From JAHJTW01 sp964545545 (GTDB lineage Bacteria > Krumholzibacteriota > Krumholzibacteriia > LZORAL124-64-63), in the NCBI GenBank assembly GCA_964545545.1, contig CAZJGK010000061.1:1-21222 (forward strand): a stretch of 21,222 nt of DNA, read 5' to 3'. Positions 7,722-16,585 of this stretch are shown here, in pieces (the stretch's first letter is position 1; each line of letters begins with the position of its first letter). The position numbers were made by a program, and so were the translations under genes. Under the pieces are notes generated by a model that was given only the letters and a program-made list of their open reading frames with translations, did no database searches and was not told the DNA's origin.

Positions 7722-8510
7722 ATGTTGAACCTGGCCCTGGACACTGCGACCCCGTGGGGTCGGTTCGCCCTGGCCGAGGACTCGCGCCTGCTGGCTTACC
7801 GGCCCCTGAACATCCAGGGCAGCTATGCGGATGCCTTGCTGCCGGTGATCACCGAAATGCTGGCGGAAACGGGGCATTCTCTGGACGAGGTCACAGGCAT
7901 CGGGGTGACCCGCGGACCGGGCAGTTTCACGGGGGTGCGCATCGGTGTGGCCACGGCCAAGGCCCTCGCCTATGCCCTGGGTTGCGAACTGGTGGGGGTT
8001 TCCACCCTGGAGGCCATGGCTGCGGCCTTGCTGCGGGCCCATGATGGGGCCGGGATCGCGGTTCCGGTCCTCGATGCCCGTCGCAAGGAAGTGTATGCGG
8101 GCGTCTATGCGCGGCAGGGAAACTGGATCCGGCCGCTGGTTGCCGGGGCGGGCGGCTCGCCGGACTCCTGGTGGGAAAGGATCACCGCAGCGGTTGCCGA
8201 CCCTGAGGCCCCCGTTTACGGGGGGGAGGGCGCCCCGCTGTTGCTGGGACAGGGGGAGACCCTGCGTCCGCAGCTGCGCGGCCGGCAGGAGCCGAGCCTG
8301 CGTCCCTGGTCAAGTGCCCATCCCCGCACGGCCGAGGCTCTGGCGCTGGCCATGGCGGGGGATTCTCCGGGGTTGCCGCGGATTCATCCCTTTGCCCTGA
8401 CGCCCCTGTACATGCGGGTTTCGGATGCCGAGATCAAGCGCCATCTCGATCTGACGCCCGAGGCGCCGGTCAACGGAATTCCCCGTCACGACGACGGGTC
8501 GCCCTCATGA
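7722..8510 (+). CDS. tsaB: tRNA threonylcarbamoyladenosine biosynthesis protein TsaB
   Basis: TsaB is the non-catalytic ASKHA-fold partner of TsaD in t6A synthesis. The N-terminus 'LNLALDTATPWGRFAL' and the signature 'GIGVTRGPGSFTGVRIGVATAKALA' (about 61-85) identify it clearly, as does 'GVSTLEAMA' shortly after. The 262-residue length is a little longer than many TsaB proteins. It starts one base after tsaE and its last four bases (ATGA, 8507-8510) contain the rimI start, so tsaE-tsaB-rimI are translationally linked. This cluster order is common in bacteria. Confidence 0.94.
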   Translation: MLNLALDTATPWGRFALAEDSRLLAYRPLNIQGSYADALLPVITEMLAETGHSLDEVTGIGVTRGPGSFTGVRIGVATAKALAYALGCELVGVSTLEAMAAALLRAHDGAGIAVPVLDARRKEVYAGVYARQGNWIRPLVAGAGGSPDSWWERITAAVADPEAPVYGGEGAPLLLGQGETLRPQLRGRQEPSLRPWSSAHPRTAEALALAMAGDSPGLPRIHPFALTPLYMRVSDAEIKRHLDLTPEAPVNGIPRHDDGSPS

Positions 8511-8983
8511 GTCGCGCCCCCGCAGATATTATGGTTCGTCCCTCCCGCCCCGGTGATCTGGATGCCGTGGTGAGAATCGAGAACCTCAGCTTTGCTGATC
8601 CCTGGTCGCCGGCCTTTCTGCGGGAGGAGTTGGCCAACAACAGTTTACGGCTGGCGCTGGTCGCCGAGGGACCCGACGGCGTGTGCGGCTACATCATGGC
8701 CTGGCGCGTGGCCGATCAGCTGCATGTCCTGAACATCGCCAGCGACCCCGGGGTTCGCCGCCGTGGCGTGGGAACGACCCTGCTCCGGGAGGCGGCCTTG
8801 CGGGCCTGGGCCCAGGAATTGCGCGAGATCACACTTGAAGTCCGGCGCAGTAACCGTGAAGCGAGACGTTTTTACCGGGGCAAAGGATTGCAGGAAGTGG
8901 GGGTTCGCCCCGGTTATTATGCGGATAACGGCGAGGATGCCCTGATCTTGACCGGATCCCTGGAGGAATTGCTGGGTATCTGA
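8507..8983 (+). CDS. rimI: Ribosomal protein S18-alanine N-acetyltransferase (GNAT family)
   Basis: The 158-residue GNAT protein has acetyl-CoA-binding motif A 'IASDPGVRRRGVGTTLL' (R84-RRGVG-89) and the RimI-like strand 'ITLEVRRSNREARRFYRGKGL' region, followed by 'VRPGYYADNGEDALIL', which is typical of RimI. RimI acetylates the N-terminus of ribosomal protein S18 in E. coli; in other bacteria the targets are less certain. Its ATG overlaps the tsaB stop, the usual neighbourhood for rimI. It ends the serS-to-rimI run. Confidence 0.92.
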   Translation: MSRAPADIMVRPSRPGDLDAVVRIENLSFADPWSPAFLREELANNSLRLALVAEGPDGVCGYIMAWRVADQLHVLNIASDPGVRRRGVGTTLLREAALRAWAQELREITLEVRRSNREARRFYRGKGLQEVGVRPGYYADNGEDALILTGSLEELLGI

Positions 8984-9030
8984 TCAAGCTGCGGTGCGCA
9001 AAAGTGTTGTCTGATCCGGTCTCAAGGGGC

Positions 9031-9094
9031 TAGTTTGGTGAATATATACCTAATTATCATGGGAATACCGCAGGTATTTCCCTGTCCAAGGAGG
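9031..9094 (+). promoter_or_regulatory. AT-rich block, near-perfect dyad and ribosome site upstream of accD
   Basis: The 116-base rimI-accD gap has a strikingly AT-rich stretch (about 9041-9060) containing TATCAT at 9055-9060, which matches 5 of 6 positions of a -10 box; no good -35 is seen. Immediately after it is a dyad: GGGAATACC (9061-9069), GCA loop, GGTATTTCCC (9073-9082), perfect except for one extra T. It could be an operator at the transcription start or an mRNA hairpin just before the AAGGAGG ribosome site (9088-9094), and so could control accD. Confidence 0.4.
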
Positions 9095-9099
9095 ACCCC

Positions 9100-9981
9100 G
9101 TGTCCTGGTTGACCCAAGCTGCCAAGGGCATCAAGGCCCTGACCAGTCAGAAATCGGATATTCCGGACAACCTGTGGCGCAAGTGTCCCAGCTGTGCGGA
9201 AGTGCTCTATCATCGCGAACTGGACCGCAATCTCTGGGTGTGCGGTTCCTGTGGGCATCACCTGCCGTACACGACGGAGCAGTATATCGCGTTGCTATGT
9301 GACGAGGGCTCCTGGCGGGAAACCCACCAGGGCCTGACCAGCCGCGATGCCCTGGATTTTCGCGACACCAAACGTTATCGCGATCGCCTCAAGGCCGCCC
9401 GCAGCAAGACCGGCAAGGACGACGCGGTGGTTTGCGGACGGGCCACCATCGGGCTGATCCCCGTCAGCATGGCCATTCTGGAGTTCTCCTTCATGGGGGG
9501 CAGCATGGGTTCGGTGGTGGGCGAAAAGATCGCCCGCGCCCTGCTGGATTCCCTGCGCCACCGGGAAGCGGCCGTCATCCTGAGCCGCAGCGGCGGTGCG
9601 CGGATGCAGGAATCCTTGCTGTCGCTGATGCAGATGGCCAAGACGAGCGCGGTGCTGGCCCGTCTGCGCGCCGAGAGTATTCCCTTCATTTCCCTGCTGA
9701 CCCATCCGACCACGGGCGGGGTCACCGCCAGCTTCGCCACCCTGGGGGATATCAATGTCGCGGAGCCGGGTGCGTTGATCGGATTCGCCGGACCTCGGGT
9801 GATCAAGCAGACCATCGGCGGTGATCTCCCGGAGGGCTTCCAGTACTCGGAATTCCTGCTCAAGCACGGCATGCTGGATATCATCAGCGAGCGCAAGGAT
9901 CTGAAGGACAACCTGACGCATGCCCTGGAATGGTTCACCGCAGGTCGAGACGTTTCGGTGCGCCGGCCCCCACGGGGTTGA
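9100..9981 (+). CDS. accD: Acetyl-CoA carboxylase carboxyltransferase subunit beta
   Basis: AccD forms the carboxyltransferase of acetyl-CoA carboxylase with AccA and makes malonyl-CoA for fatty acid synthesis. The 293-residue protein has the N-terminal zinc ribbon C29-x2-C32 ... C48-x2-C51 and the crotonase-fold core with 'GGSMGSVVGEKIARA', 'SGGARMQESLLSLMQMAKTSA' and 'LTHPTTGGVTASFATLGDI', all diagnostic. Start is GTG at 9100, with AAGGAGG ending five bases upstream. folC begins 5 bases after the stop; accD-folC adjacency is common in bacteria. accA is not present here. Confidence 0.96.
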   Translation: MSWLTQAAKGIKALTSQKSDIPDNLWRKCPSCAEVLYHRELDRNLWVCGSCGHHLPYTTEQYIALLCDEGSWRETHQGLTSRDALDFRDTKRYRDRLKAARSKTGKDDAVVCGRATIGLIPVSMAILEFSFMGGSMGSVVGEKIARALLDSLRHREAAVILSRSGGARMQESLLSLMQMAKTSAVLARLRAESIPFISLLTHPTTGGVTASFATLGDINVAEPGALIGFAGPRVIKQTIGGDLPEGFQYSEFLLKHGMLDIISERKDLKDNLTHALEWFTAGRDVSVRRPPRG

Positions 9982-9986
9982 GGCCC

Positions 9987-11441
9987 GTGGACAGGAACAG
10001 GGAGACCTTCCCGGAACCTGGTTCCCTGGCGGGTGAACCGGGTGTGGGCGTGGATTTGCCGGAGCCGTTCCGCGCGCGGGATGCCGCCACCGCCTGGCTG
10101 TTCGCCCTGAACCGCATGGGCATCCGCCCGGGACTGGTTCGCGTCAAGGGTCTGTTGGGTGAGCTGGGTGATCCTCAGCGCCGGCTGCGCACCCTCGTGG
10201 TGGCCGGGACCAACGGGAAGGGCAGCACCACCCGCATCCTGGCCCGGCTGCTGCGGGCCGCAGGCTACAAGGTCGCCACCTACACGAGCCCCCACCTGCT
10301 GCAGGTCACCGAGCGGATCCAGATCGATGAGTGTGGGGTGGACCCCGGGGATTTTTCCGCCCGCGTGGAGGCCATCCGGCCTCTGGTGGTCAAACACGAG
10401 TCCAGCTGGTTCGAGACCCTGACGGCCTTGGCGGTGCAGATCGCCGCGGACGCCGAGGTGGATTTCCTGTGTTGCGAAACGGGGTTGGGGGGACGTCTGG
10501 ACGCCACCAATGTCCTGCCTGCTGAAGCGCTCCTGCTGACGGGGGTCGGCCTGGATCATCAGCACATCCTGGGCGAAACCATAGAGGCCATTGCGGCGGA
10601 GAAGCTGGGGCTGTTGAAAGCCGGGGTGCCTTTTTTCTGCGCCCTGCAGGATGAACTCAAGTCCCAGGCTTTTGCGGCGGCGGTGGCCGCTCATGCTCCC
10701 TGCCACTTCCTGGACGAGTTGGCGCGCTGGGATCAAGGGTGTTCCCGGGACGGCGGGACCTGGGATCTGACCCTGCGGGACCGGGTTCTGGGTGGCTTGC
10801 CGGATGGGGGCATGCCCTATTTGCGCCGTAATACGGCTCTGGCCCTGCTGGCCCTGGCGGAGCTGGAGCACCGCAGCGGTGAAAAACTCCTTTCGGATGA
10901 TCCCGCGGCAGCCCTGGGGAATCTTTTTCTGCCCGGCAGGTATCAACAGATCCTGAGCGGGCCCGACTGGATCCTGGATACGGCTCACAACACCCAGGCG
11001 TTGACCGCGACGATGGACCATTTTCTGGCGGCACCCGTCAGCGGGCGCCGTTTCCTGTTGCTGGGGGGCATGCGCGACAAGATCTGGGACGATGAAGTGG
11101 CTGCTCGGGTTATGCGCATGGACGAGGTTGTGCTGGCTCCCATTTCGTTGCCGCGGTCCCGCAACCTCGATGAACTGCGGGCCATGGCTTCAGCCTGGGG
11201 GCGAAACCAGGACGGGACGGCAGGAAGCCATCCGCACCAGACGACGGCCCCTGACCTCAAGGGAGCCCTGGTCCATCTGGCCCGTGAACTCGAGGCCGGG
11301 GACGCAGTGCTGGCCACGGGCAGTTGTTTTTTGGTGGCCGAGGTCCTGCATCATCTGGGGTTTGAGGACCTGGAGGTGACCGCCGGGGTTAAGGATGCCC
11401 GGTCGGTCTTGACGCGTCTTGGGGGCACCGATCGGGTTTGA
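9987..11441 (+). CDS. folC: Bifunctional folylpolyglutamate/dihydrofolate synthase
   Basis: FolC adds glutamate to folates and often converts dihydropteroate to dihydrofolate. Visible Mur-ligase-type features are the P-loop 'VAGTNGKGSTTRILARLL', the folate-family 'TYTSPHLLQVTERIQID', 'CCETGLGGRLDATNV', 'GLDHQHILG' and the C-terminal 'ILDTAHNTQAL'. The start is uncertain: the GTG at 9987, 5 bases past the accD stop, gives 484 residues with about 30 poorly conserved N-terminal residues; the family homology begins near 'PFRARDAATAWLFALNRMGI'. An in-frame GTG a little downstream is also possible. The segment between about 10690 and 10800 and a polar C-terminal tail are the less recognisable parts. 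Confidence 0.93.
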   Translation: MDRNRETFPEPGSLAGEPGVGVDLPEPFRARDAATAWLFALNRMGIRPGLVRVKGLLGELGDPQRRLRTLVVAGTNGKGSTTRILARLLRAAGYKVATYTSPHLLQVTERIQIDECGVDPGDFSARVEAIRPLVVKHESSWFETLTALAVQIAADAEVDFLCCETGLGGRLDATNVLPAEALLLTGVGLDHQHILGETIEAIAAEKLGLLKAGVPFFCALQDELKSQAFAAAVAAHAPCHFLDELARWDQGCSRDGGTWDLTLRDRVLGGLPDGGMPYLRRNTALALLALAELEHRSGEKLLSDDPAAALGNLFLPGRYQQILSGPDWILDTAHNTQALTATMDHFLAAPVSGRRFLLLGGMRDKIWDDEVAARVMRMDEVVLAPISLPRSRNLDELRAMASAWGRNQDGTAGSHPHQTTAPDLKGALVHLARELEAGDAVLATGSCFLVAEVLHHLGFEDLEVTAGVKDARSVLTRLGGTDRV

Positions 11442-11456
11442 AAGGGGTTTGAGGAT

Positions 11457-12437
11457 ATGAAACGACCGGCGCTGGGTGTTGATGTCGGGGGAACCCGGGC
11501 CAAATTCATGGTGCTGGGAAGCGATGATCGGAGCCTGCAGACCGGAGAGGTCGCCACCGATCCCCACAGCATCGAATCGACTCTGCAAGCGGTAGCGGCA
11601 GTCCTGGATCCCGGGCTCTGGGGCACGGACGACGATGCCCGGGGGTCCGCCGGGGATCTGGCCGGAGTGGGGTTGGCCTGTGCGGGAATCGTGAACCCGG
11701 ACACCGGGTGGCTGGGGCGTTCTCCCAATCTTCCGGGCTGGGAAAATTCCGATCTGTTCGTGGCCATCGGCCGCGTTTTCGGCAACGTGGACAGGACCGT
11801 GGCCAACGATGTCAACAGCGCCATGTACGGGGAATTCCTGCGCGGGGCCGGCCGTGGATGCCGGAACCTGGTCATGATCGCCCTGGGTACCGGAGTGGGC
11901 GGCGGGGTCATCCTGCACGGCCGACTGATCGTGGGCGCCCATTGCGGCGCCGGCGAAATCGGCCACATGGTTCTGGATCCCGGCGGCCCGCTGTGCACGT
12001 GCGGGAACCGGGGTTGCCTCGAGGCCTACGCCGGGAGCGTTGCCCTGCTGCAGGCCGCTCGCAGGGGCGGGGACGATATCAGCGAGGGATTGAAAGAATT
12101 GTTGCAACGCAAAGAGGAGAACCTGACCACGCGAGATCTTGCTGTCCTGGCCGAAGAGGGCGACCCGACGGCTAGCGAACTGTTTGCCGCCGCCGGCCGC
12201 AAGCTGGGCCAGTCCGTGGGCAATCTCATCAACGTTCTGGATCCTGAACGGGTGATCATCGGGGGCGGAGTGGCTGGAGCCGGGGACCTGATCCTGCAGC
12301 CCTGCCGGGAAATGGTGCCCACTATCGTGTTGGCTGCCGATGCCAGGGATGTGCCCATCGTGCCGGCCGAACTGGGAACCGGAGCGGCTGCGCTGGGCGC
12401 CGCCCTGATGGTGCGAACCGGGGGGAAAATCCCTTGA
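11457..12437 (+). CDS. ROK-family sugar kinase (glucokinase-like)
   Basis: The 326-residue ROK protein has the N-terminal phosphate loop 'GVDVGGTRAKFMVL', catalytic D118 in 'ANDVNSAMYGE', 'IALGTGVGGGVI', and the ROK zinc motif with H170 ('GAGEIGHMVLDPGG') and C180-x-C182-x4-C187 ('CTCGNRGCLEA'). There is no DNA-binding N-terminus, so it is an enzyme rather than a ROK repressor. Glucokinase is the likeliest substrate call, but ROK kinases also act on fructose, mannose or N-acetylhexosamines, so I give no symbol. ATG at 11457, with AAAGGGG about 9 bases upstream. Its last four bases overlap the lptD start. Confidence 0.9.
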   Translation: MKRPALGVDVGGTRAKFMVLGSDDRSLQTGEVATDPHSIESTLQAVAAVLDPGLWGTDDDARGSAGDLAGVGLACAGIVNPDTGWLGRSPNLPGWENSDLFVAIGRVFGNVDRTVANDVNSAMYGEFLRGAGRGCRNLVMIALGTGVGGGVILHGRLIVGAHCGAGEIGHMVLDPGGPLCTCGNRGCLEAYAGSVALLQAARRGGDDISEGLKELLQRKEENLTTRDLAVLAEEGDPTASELFAAAGRKLGQSVGNLINVLDPERVIIGGGVAGAGDLILQPCREMVPTIVLAADARDVPIVPAELGTGAAALGAALMVRTGGKIP

Positions 12438-15400
12438 ACGACGCTTCCTGCGGGCAGGATCAGGGACGGGGGGTGTTCACGCGCCGGGTGCTTGTCCCTG
12501 CGGTGACCCTGGCCCTGTTGCTGCTGGTGGGCGCCGGCGGGGTGCGTTCCGAGGCCGCCGTTGGCCGCCAAGGCGAGGAAACCTCCCGGGTGCGTTCCGA
12601 CAAGCTCGTTGAGAAACGGGTCGGCGGAAAAAAAGTCCGCTTCCTCTACGGCAACGTCTTCATCGACCGGGACACCTTGACGGCTGCTGCCGACACCGCC
12701 GAAGACCACGTGGACGATAATTATTATCTGCTGCAGGGCCGGGTCGTGTTGACCAGCCGCAACACCGTGCTGCATTGCAGGCAGGCGTTGTACCGCAAGG
12801 TCAGCGGGGCGGCGGATTTCCATGGCGACGTCAAGCTGGTCGAGGGCGACATGACCGGCACCAGCCTGCGCGGCGAAGTGCGTGGTAACGGCCGCTATGT
12901 GCGGCTCATCGATCAGGCCCGGATGGTGAATCCGGACTATGTCGTCGATGGAGACACCATCTACCAGGACAGGCAGACGGGCCTGAGCATGTCCTTGGGT
13001 CATGTGCGCATCGAGAAGGCCGGAGCGGAGCCGGATTCCACCTGGACCCTGGCCTGCCGCCGGGCGGTTTTCCCGGGCAACGACGACGGTGATTTCTATG
13101 GTGAGGTGCGGTTGGTGGACGGCGATTTGATCGGCACGGGCGATCGCGCGGCCGTGCGCCGGGGCGGCGACCTGTTCCACCTCATCGACAATGCCTTGCT
13201 GGTGACCCCGGACTATACGATTCGCGCGGACACCATTACCCGCAACACGGAAACGGGCCTGGGCGAGGCCACCGGCAAGGTGAGCATCGTCGAGCCGGGG
13301 GCCCGCAACCTGGTTACGGGTGAACACGCGGTTTTCGACCGCGAGGCGGGCACGGCGCTGGTCGACAGTGTGCCCATCCTGACGAGCCGCGAGGAATCCG
13401 GGGGCCCGTTGTCCAGCACGGCGCGCCGGATGTGGTTTTTCCAGGACGAAGAGAAGGTCGTCATGGTCGATTCGGTGCGGATCCATCAGGAGGATACGCG
13501 CGCCCGCGCGGACTCCGCGGTGGTCTTCGGCAAGAAACGCATGATCCTGATCGGAGCGCCCGAGGTGCGGCTGGGCGCGAAAAACCGTCTGATAGGCAAA
13601 CAGATCGAGTTCCAGTACGAGAACGGGGCTCTGCGCCGGATGTCCCTGCAGGGAGAGGCGCGGCTGGAGGATTCGACGCCCGACTCCCTGGCCGCCATCT
13701 ATCGGGGCCTGCCGCCCCTGGATGTGCTTGCGGGCGATACGATCAACATCGATTTCGACGCGGGGGAGATCCGGCGGACGGAGGTGACCGGGCATGCCAC
13801 CAGCCACTACACCCCCGAGGATATCACGGATGAAATCGCCACCAATGATGTGGCCGGCGACACCATCATCATCGATTTCCGGGCCGGCCAGGTGCGCAAG
13901 GTGGATGTCTTCGGGGAGGTGATCGGAACCTACCGCTTCGCCAAGATCGCGGAAATGAAGCGCCAGAAGGGGGTCCGGTCAGCCCGGGATTCCCTGAGCG
14001 CAGGGGCTGATTCGAGCACCGCGGCGGCCGTTGACACGCTGGCCGCATCGGCAGCCACCGCCGACACTCTTGCCGCATCGGCCGCTGCCGATACCCTGGA
14101 ACCCGGACAGTACGATTTCACGGATGCCGTGGAGGACGTCAAGTACAAGGGCAGCCAGGTGACCTTCGAGCTGGACGATCAGACCATGGAGATCAAACGG
14201 GCCGGCGAGCTGGACTACGGAACCATGACCCACACCGCCGATCATATCGTGTTGAACACGGCCACCCGCGATCTCTATTCCGAAGGCCATCCGTACCTGA
14301 AGGACGGGGACGCGGTGGTGGGCGACTTGATGGGGTACAACTTCAAGTACAAGACCGGTGCGGTGAAAAATGGCGTGACTTCGATGGACGGCTATTACTA
14401 CGTGGGGGATTCCATCCGCCGCTATCCCGACGGCACCATGAAGATCAAGGGCGGGAGGATGACCTCCTGCGACCGTGCCGTACCGGACTACTATTTCTGG
14501 TCCAACAACATGAAGATACGTCAGGGAGACAAGGTGGTGGCCGCGCCCATCGTCTTGAATATCGGCCATGTTCCCGTGTTCGCCCTGCCCTTCTACTTCA
14601 AGAGCCTGAAGAGCGGGCGCCAGTCCGGAATCCTCTTCCCCTCCTTCGATTTTGGCTGGTCGTCGCGGGCAGGGCGGTACATCCGGGATTTCGGATACTA
14701 CTGGGCCACCAACGACTACATGGATTTCATCTTCGAAGGGGACTACAACGAGCACCAGGATTTGTCGTACCGGATCTCCAACCGCTATGTCAAGCGCTAC
14801 AGTTTCAACGGCACGATGGATTATTCCCGTCAGATCGGCCTGAGGGGGGCCGAGGACAAACGCGAGTGGCAACTGCGCTGGAATCACAACCAGCCCGCCC
14901 TCTTCGATGACTACAAGTTTCGCGCCGACGTGCGCATGTCCAGCAGTTCCCTCAGCAACAACGATCTGACGAGTTCGGTGCGGCGGGATATCGTCAGCGG
15001 GCAGATGAAGTCGACGGTGTACCTGAGCCGTAACTGGGATTTTTTGAGTGCCAGCCTGAATGCGGATCGCGACGGACGCGTCAATGCCGAGGATAACGAT
15101 CCGGCGACCGACAACCTGATCTACAGCATGACTCTGCCTTCCCTGTCCCTTAATTTCCGGCAGTTCACCCTCCAGGGGCCTCTGCGTGGCGGGCAACACG
15201 GGAGCTTTTTCGGTGATCTGCTGCGCAACACCTATGTCCAGCACTCCTATTCCATGACTTCGGGCAAGAAGTCATACGAGTTGAAGGACGTCACCAATTA
15301 CCATGTCAACGGCAAGGGCTCGGTCAGCCTGCGGCCGCCGCGGGTGAGCATTTTCAATGTGAGTTTTGCGGCCAACGGGGGCCAGGACTGGTCCCGTGAG

Positions 15401-16483
15401 ACCACCACCGGCCAGACCTGGAAGGTGGACTCCGATACCACGGGACATTTCGAGGATCTGTACGCGAGATCCGAGGACACCAGGCCGAACCTGAGTTTCA
15501 GCTCCAACATCGGGACCACGCTCTACGGTCTGTTTCCCGTCAGGATCGGCAAGCTGCGAGCCCTGAGACACACCACCAAGCTGAATGCGGGCTGGAATCT
15601 CAGTCCCACCATCAAGGGCAAGCAAAGCCACCGCACGAGCGTGTCCCTGGGCTGGAGCAACCGCATCGACCTGAAATATGCTGCGGGCGCGGATTCCAAT
15701 GCCGCCGAGAAAAAGCTGGATGGATTCATCGATTGGAATCTGACCACCAATTACAACCCCGACCAGGAGCGTGGTCGGCGCTGGGGCGACATCAACAGCA
15801 GTCTGAGCCTCAAGCCCGGCCAGAGCCGGTACCTGCAACTCAAGGTGAGCAACACCATCGACCCCAAAAGCCTGGGCCTGAAAACCACCCGCTTCAATTA
15901 CAACCTCAGCTTCAACGGCCGGCTGGATCTGGGCGTCGCCGCAGAGACGGACACCGAGCACAAGAACGCGGCCCTTGACCGCCTGGGATTGGACAAGGAC
16001 AAGAAAAAGGTGCAGCCCAAGAAGGATCCCGACGACCCCTTCGCCGGCCAGAAGGACAATCCGTTTTCCAGTTTTGCCGAGAAGGAGCAGCTCAAACAGG
16101 CCGCTCCGGGAAAGGACGAGACCGAGGGCGGGCGCTTCATTCCTTTCCAGGTCAACACCAGCATCAGTTACAGCTACACCAATGCCACCGAGACCAAACG
16201 GGCCAACGCCAATTTTTCCCTGTCCACGAATCTTTCGCGCAACTGGGCGTTCCGCTATGACACCTCCTTCGACCTGGATCTTGGGGTGCCGGTGCGGCAG
16301 CAGTTCAGCATCAACCGGGATCTCCATTGTTGGGCGCTGGAGTTCAATCGGACAATCAGTGAAGTGGACAGCCAGTTTGGCTTCCGCCTCTACCTCAAGT
16401 CCATCCCCGCCCTGAAATTCGTGCGGGGCAGGGAGGGCAGCCTTGGCGGTCTGGGCGGGACCTCTGGTCAGGGCATATTCTAG
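12434..16483 (+). CDS. lptD: Very large LptD-like outer-membrane LPS assembly protein with repeated OstA/LptA-like modules
   Basis: LptD forms the outer-membrane barrel that inserts lipopolysaccharide. This 1349-residue protein has a signal peptide (hydrophobic core about 22-36, cleavage near A41-A42). Several LptA/OstA-like beta modules follow (about 70-500), including two similar copies 'DFHGDVKLVEGDMTGT' (128-143) and 'DFYGEVRLVDGDLIGT' (220-235), and a second pair, 'GDTINIDFDAGEIR' and 'GDTIIIDFRAGQVR'. After an Ala/Thr/Asp-rich linker (about 520-556) come another OstA-like region and the LptD signature 'GGRMTSCDRAVPDYYFWS' to 'LPFYFKSLKSGRQSGILFPSF' (about 673-737), then the barrel. A charged Lys/Asp-rich insert (about 1176-1235) lies late in the barrel. 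E. coli LptD has about 784 residues. Start TTG at 12434 overlaps the ROK stop; GTG at 12473, after GGACGGGG, is an alternative. Confidence 0.9.
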   Translation: MNDASCGQDQGRGVFTRRVLVPAVTLALLLLVGAGGVRSEAAVGRQGEETSRVRSDKLVEKRVGGKKVRFLYGNVFIDRDTLTAAADTAEDHVDDNYYLLQGRVVLTSRNTVLHCRQALYRKVSGAADFHGDVKLVEGDMTGTSLRGEVRGNGRYVRLIDQARMVNPDYVVDGDTIYQDRQTGLSMSLGHVRIEKAGAEPDSTWTLACRRAVFPGNDDGDFYGEVRLVDGDLIGTGDRAAVRRGGDLFHLIDNALLVTPDYTIRADTITRNTETGLGEATGKVSIVEPGARNLVTGEHAVFDREAGTALVDSVPILTSREESGGPLSSTARRMWFFQDEEKVVMVDSVRIHQEDTRARADSAVVFGKKRMILIGAPEVRLGAKNRLIGKQIEFQYENGALRRMSLQGEARLEDSTPDSLAAIYRGLPPLDVLAGDTINIDFDAGEIRRTEVTGHATSHYTPEDITDEIATNDVAGDTIIIDFRAGQVRKVDVFGEVIGTYRFAKIAEMKRQKGVRSARDSLSAGADSSTAAAVDTLAASAATADTLAASAAADTLEPGQYDFTDAVEDVKYKGSQVTFELDDQTMEIKRAGELDYGTMTHTADHIVLNTATRDLYSEGHPYLKDGDAVVGDLMGYNFKYKTGAVKNGVTSMDGYYYVGDSIRRYPDGTMKIKGGRMTSCDRAVPDYYFWSNNMKIRQGDKVVAAPIVLNIGHVPVFALPFYFKSLKSGRQSGILFPSFDFGWSSRAGRYIRDFGYYWATNDYMDFIFEGDYNEHQDLSYRISNRYVKRYSFNGTMDYSRQIGLRGAEDKREWQLRWNHNQPALFDDYKFRADVRMSSSSLSNNDLTSSVRRDIVSGQMKSTVYLSRNWDFLSASLNADRDGRVNAEDNDPATDNLIYSMTLPSLSLNFRQFTLQGPLRGGQHGSFFGDLLRNTYVQHSYSMTSGKKSYELKDVTNYHVNGKGSVSLRPPRVSIFNVSFAANGGQDWSRETTTGQTWKVDSDTTGHFEDLYARSEDTRPNLSFSSNIGTTLYGLFPVRIGKLRALRHTTKLNAGWNLSPTIKGKQSHRTSVSLGWSNRIDLKYAAGADSNAAEKKLDGFIDWNLTTNYNPDQERGRRWGDINSSLSLKPGQSRYLQLKVSNTIDPKSLGLKTTRFNYNLSFNGRLDLGVAAETDTEHKNAALDRLGLDKDKKKVQPKKDPDDPFAGQKDNPFSSFAEKEQLKQAAPGKDETEGGRFIPFQVNTSISYSYTNATETKRANANFSLSTNLSRNWAFRYDTSFDLDLGVPVRQQFSINRDLHCWALEFNRTISEVDSQFGFRLYLKSIPALKFVRGREGSLGGLGGTSGQGIF
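14033..14098 (+). repeat. Imperfect tandem repeat coding DTLAASAA linker in lptD
   Basis: The octapeptide DTLAASAA is encoded twice (14033-14056 and 14063-14086), and a third partial copy DTLEP follows. The nucleotide copies differ at synonymous positions. The region is a low-complexity Ala/Thr/Asp linker between OstA-like modules and the LptD core, a likely site of length variation. Confidence 0.7.
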
Positions 16484-16491
16484 TCGGGGTC

Positions 16492-16507
16492 AAACAGGTA
16501 AACAGGT
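16492..16507 (+). repeat. Tandem direct repeat (AAACAGGT)x2 after lptD
   Basis: AAACAGGT occurs twice head to tail (16492-16499 and 16500-16507), starting 8 bases after the lptD stop. It could be a small replication slippage duplication or a protein-binding direct repeat. No function is evident. Confidence 0.6.
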
Positions 16508-16515
16508 ATGGAGTG

Positions 16516-16585
16516 CGACCGCAGGCTTGGGGCGGTCGGGGTGGCTTCAGGGATTTTCATGGTTTGGCTGCGGGGAAAGCCCGCA
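16516..16585 (+). other. Two hairpins in the lptD-HU intergenic region
   Basis: CGACCGC (16516-16522) pairs with GCGGTCG (16532-16538) around a 9-base loop. Further on, TGCGGG (16569-16574) pairs with CCCGCA (16580-16585) around GAAAG. Neither is followed by a T-run, so they are not clear intrinsic terminators; they may stabilise the 3' end of the lptD mRNA or be part of an unrecognised structured RNA. The rest of 16586-16650 holds no gene I can support. Confidence 0.4.

Noticed and set aside
4790..7744. A 984-codon open frame on the minus strand
   Set aside because: It lies opposite the kinase, porX and tsaE, which have full family motifs. Its product is a His/Gly/Gln-rich composition typical of antisense frames in GC-rich DNA.
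12026..15244. Long minus-strand open frames opposite lptD (12026-13807 and 13979-15244)
   Set aside because: Shadows of lptD codon bias; no recognisable motif and no ribosome sites.
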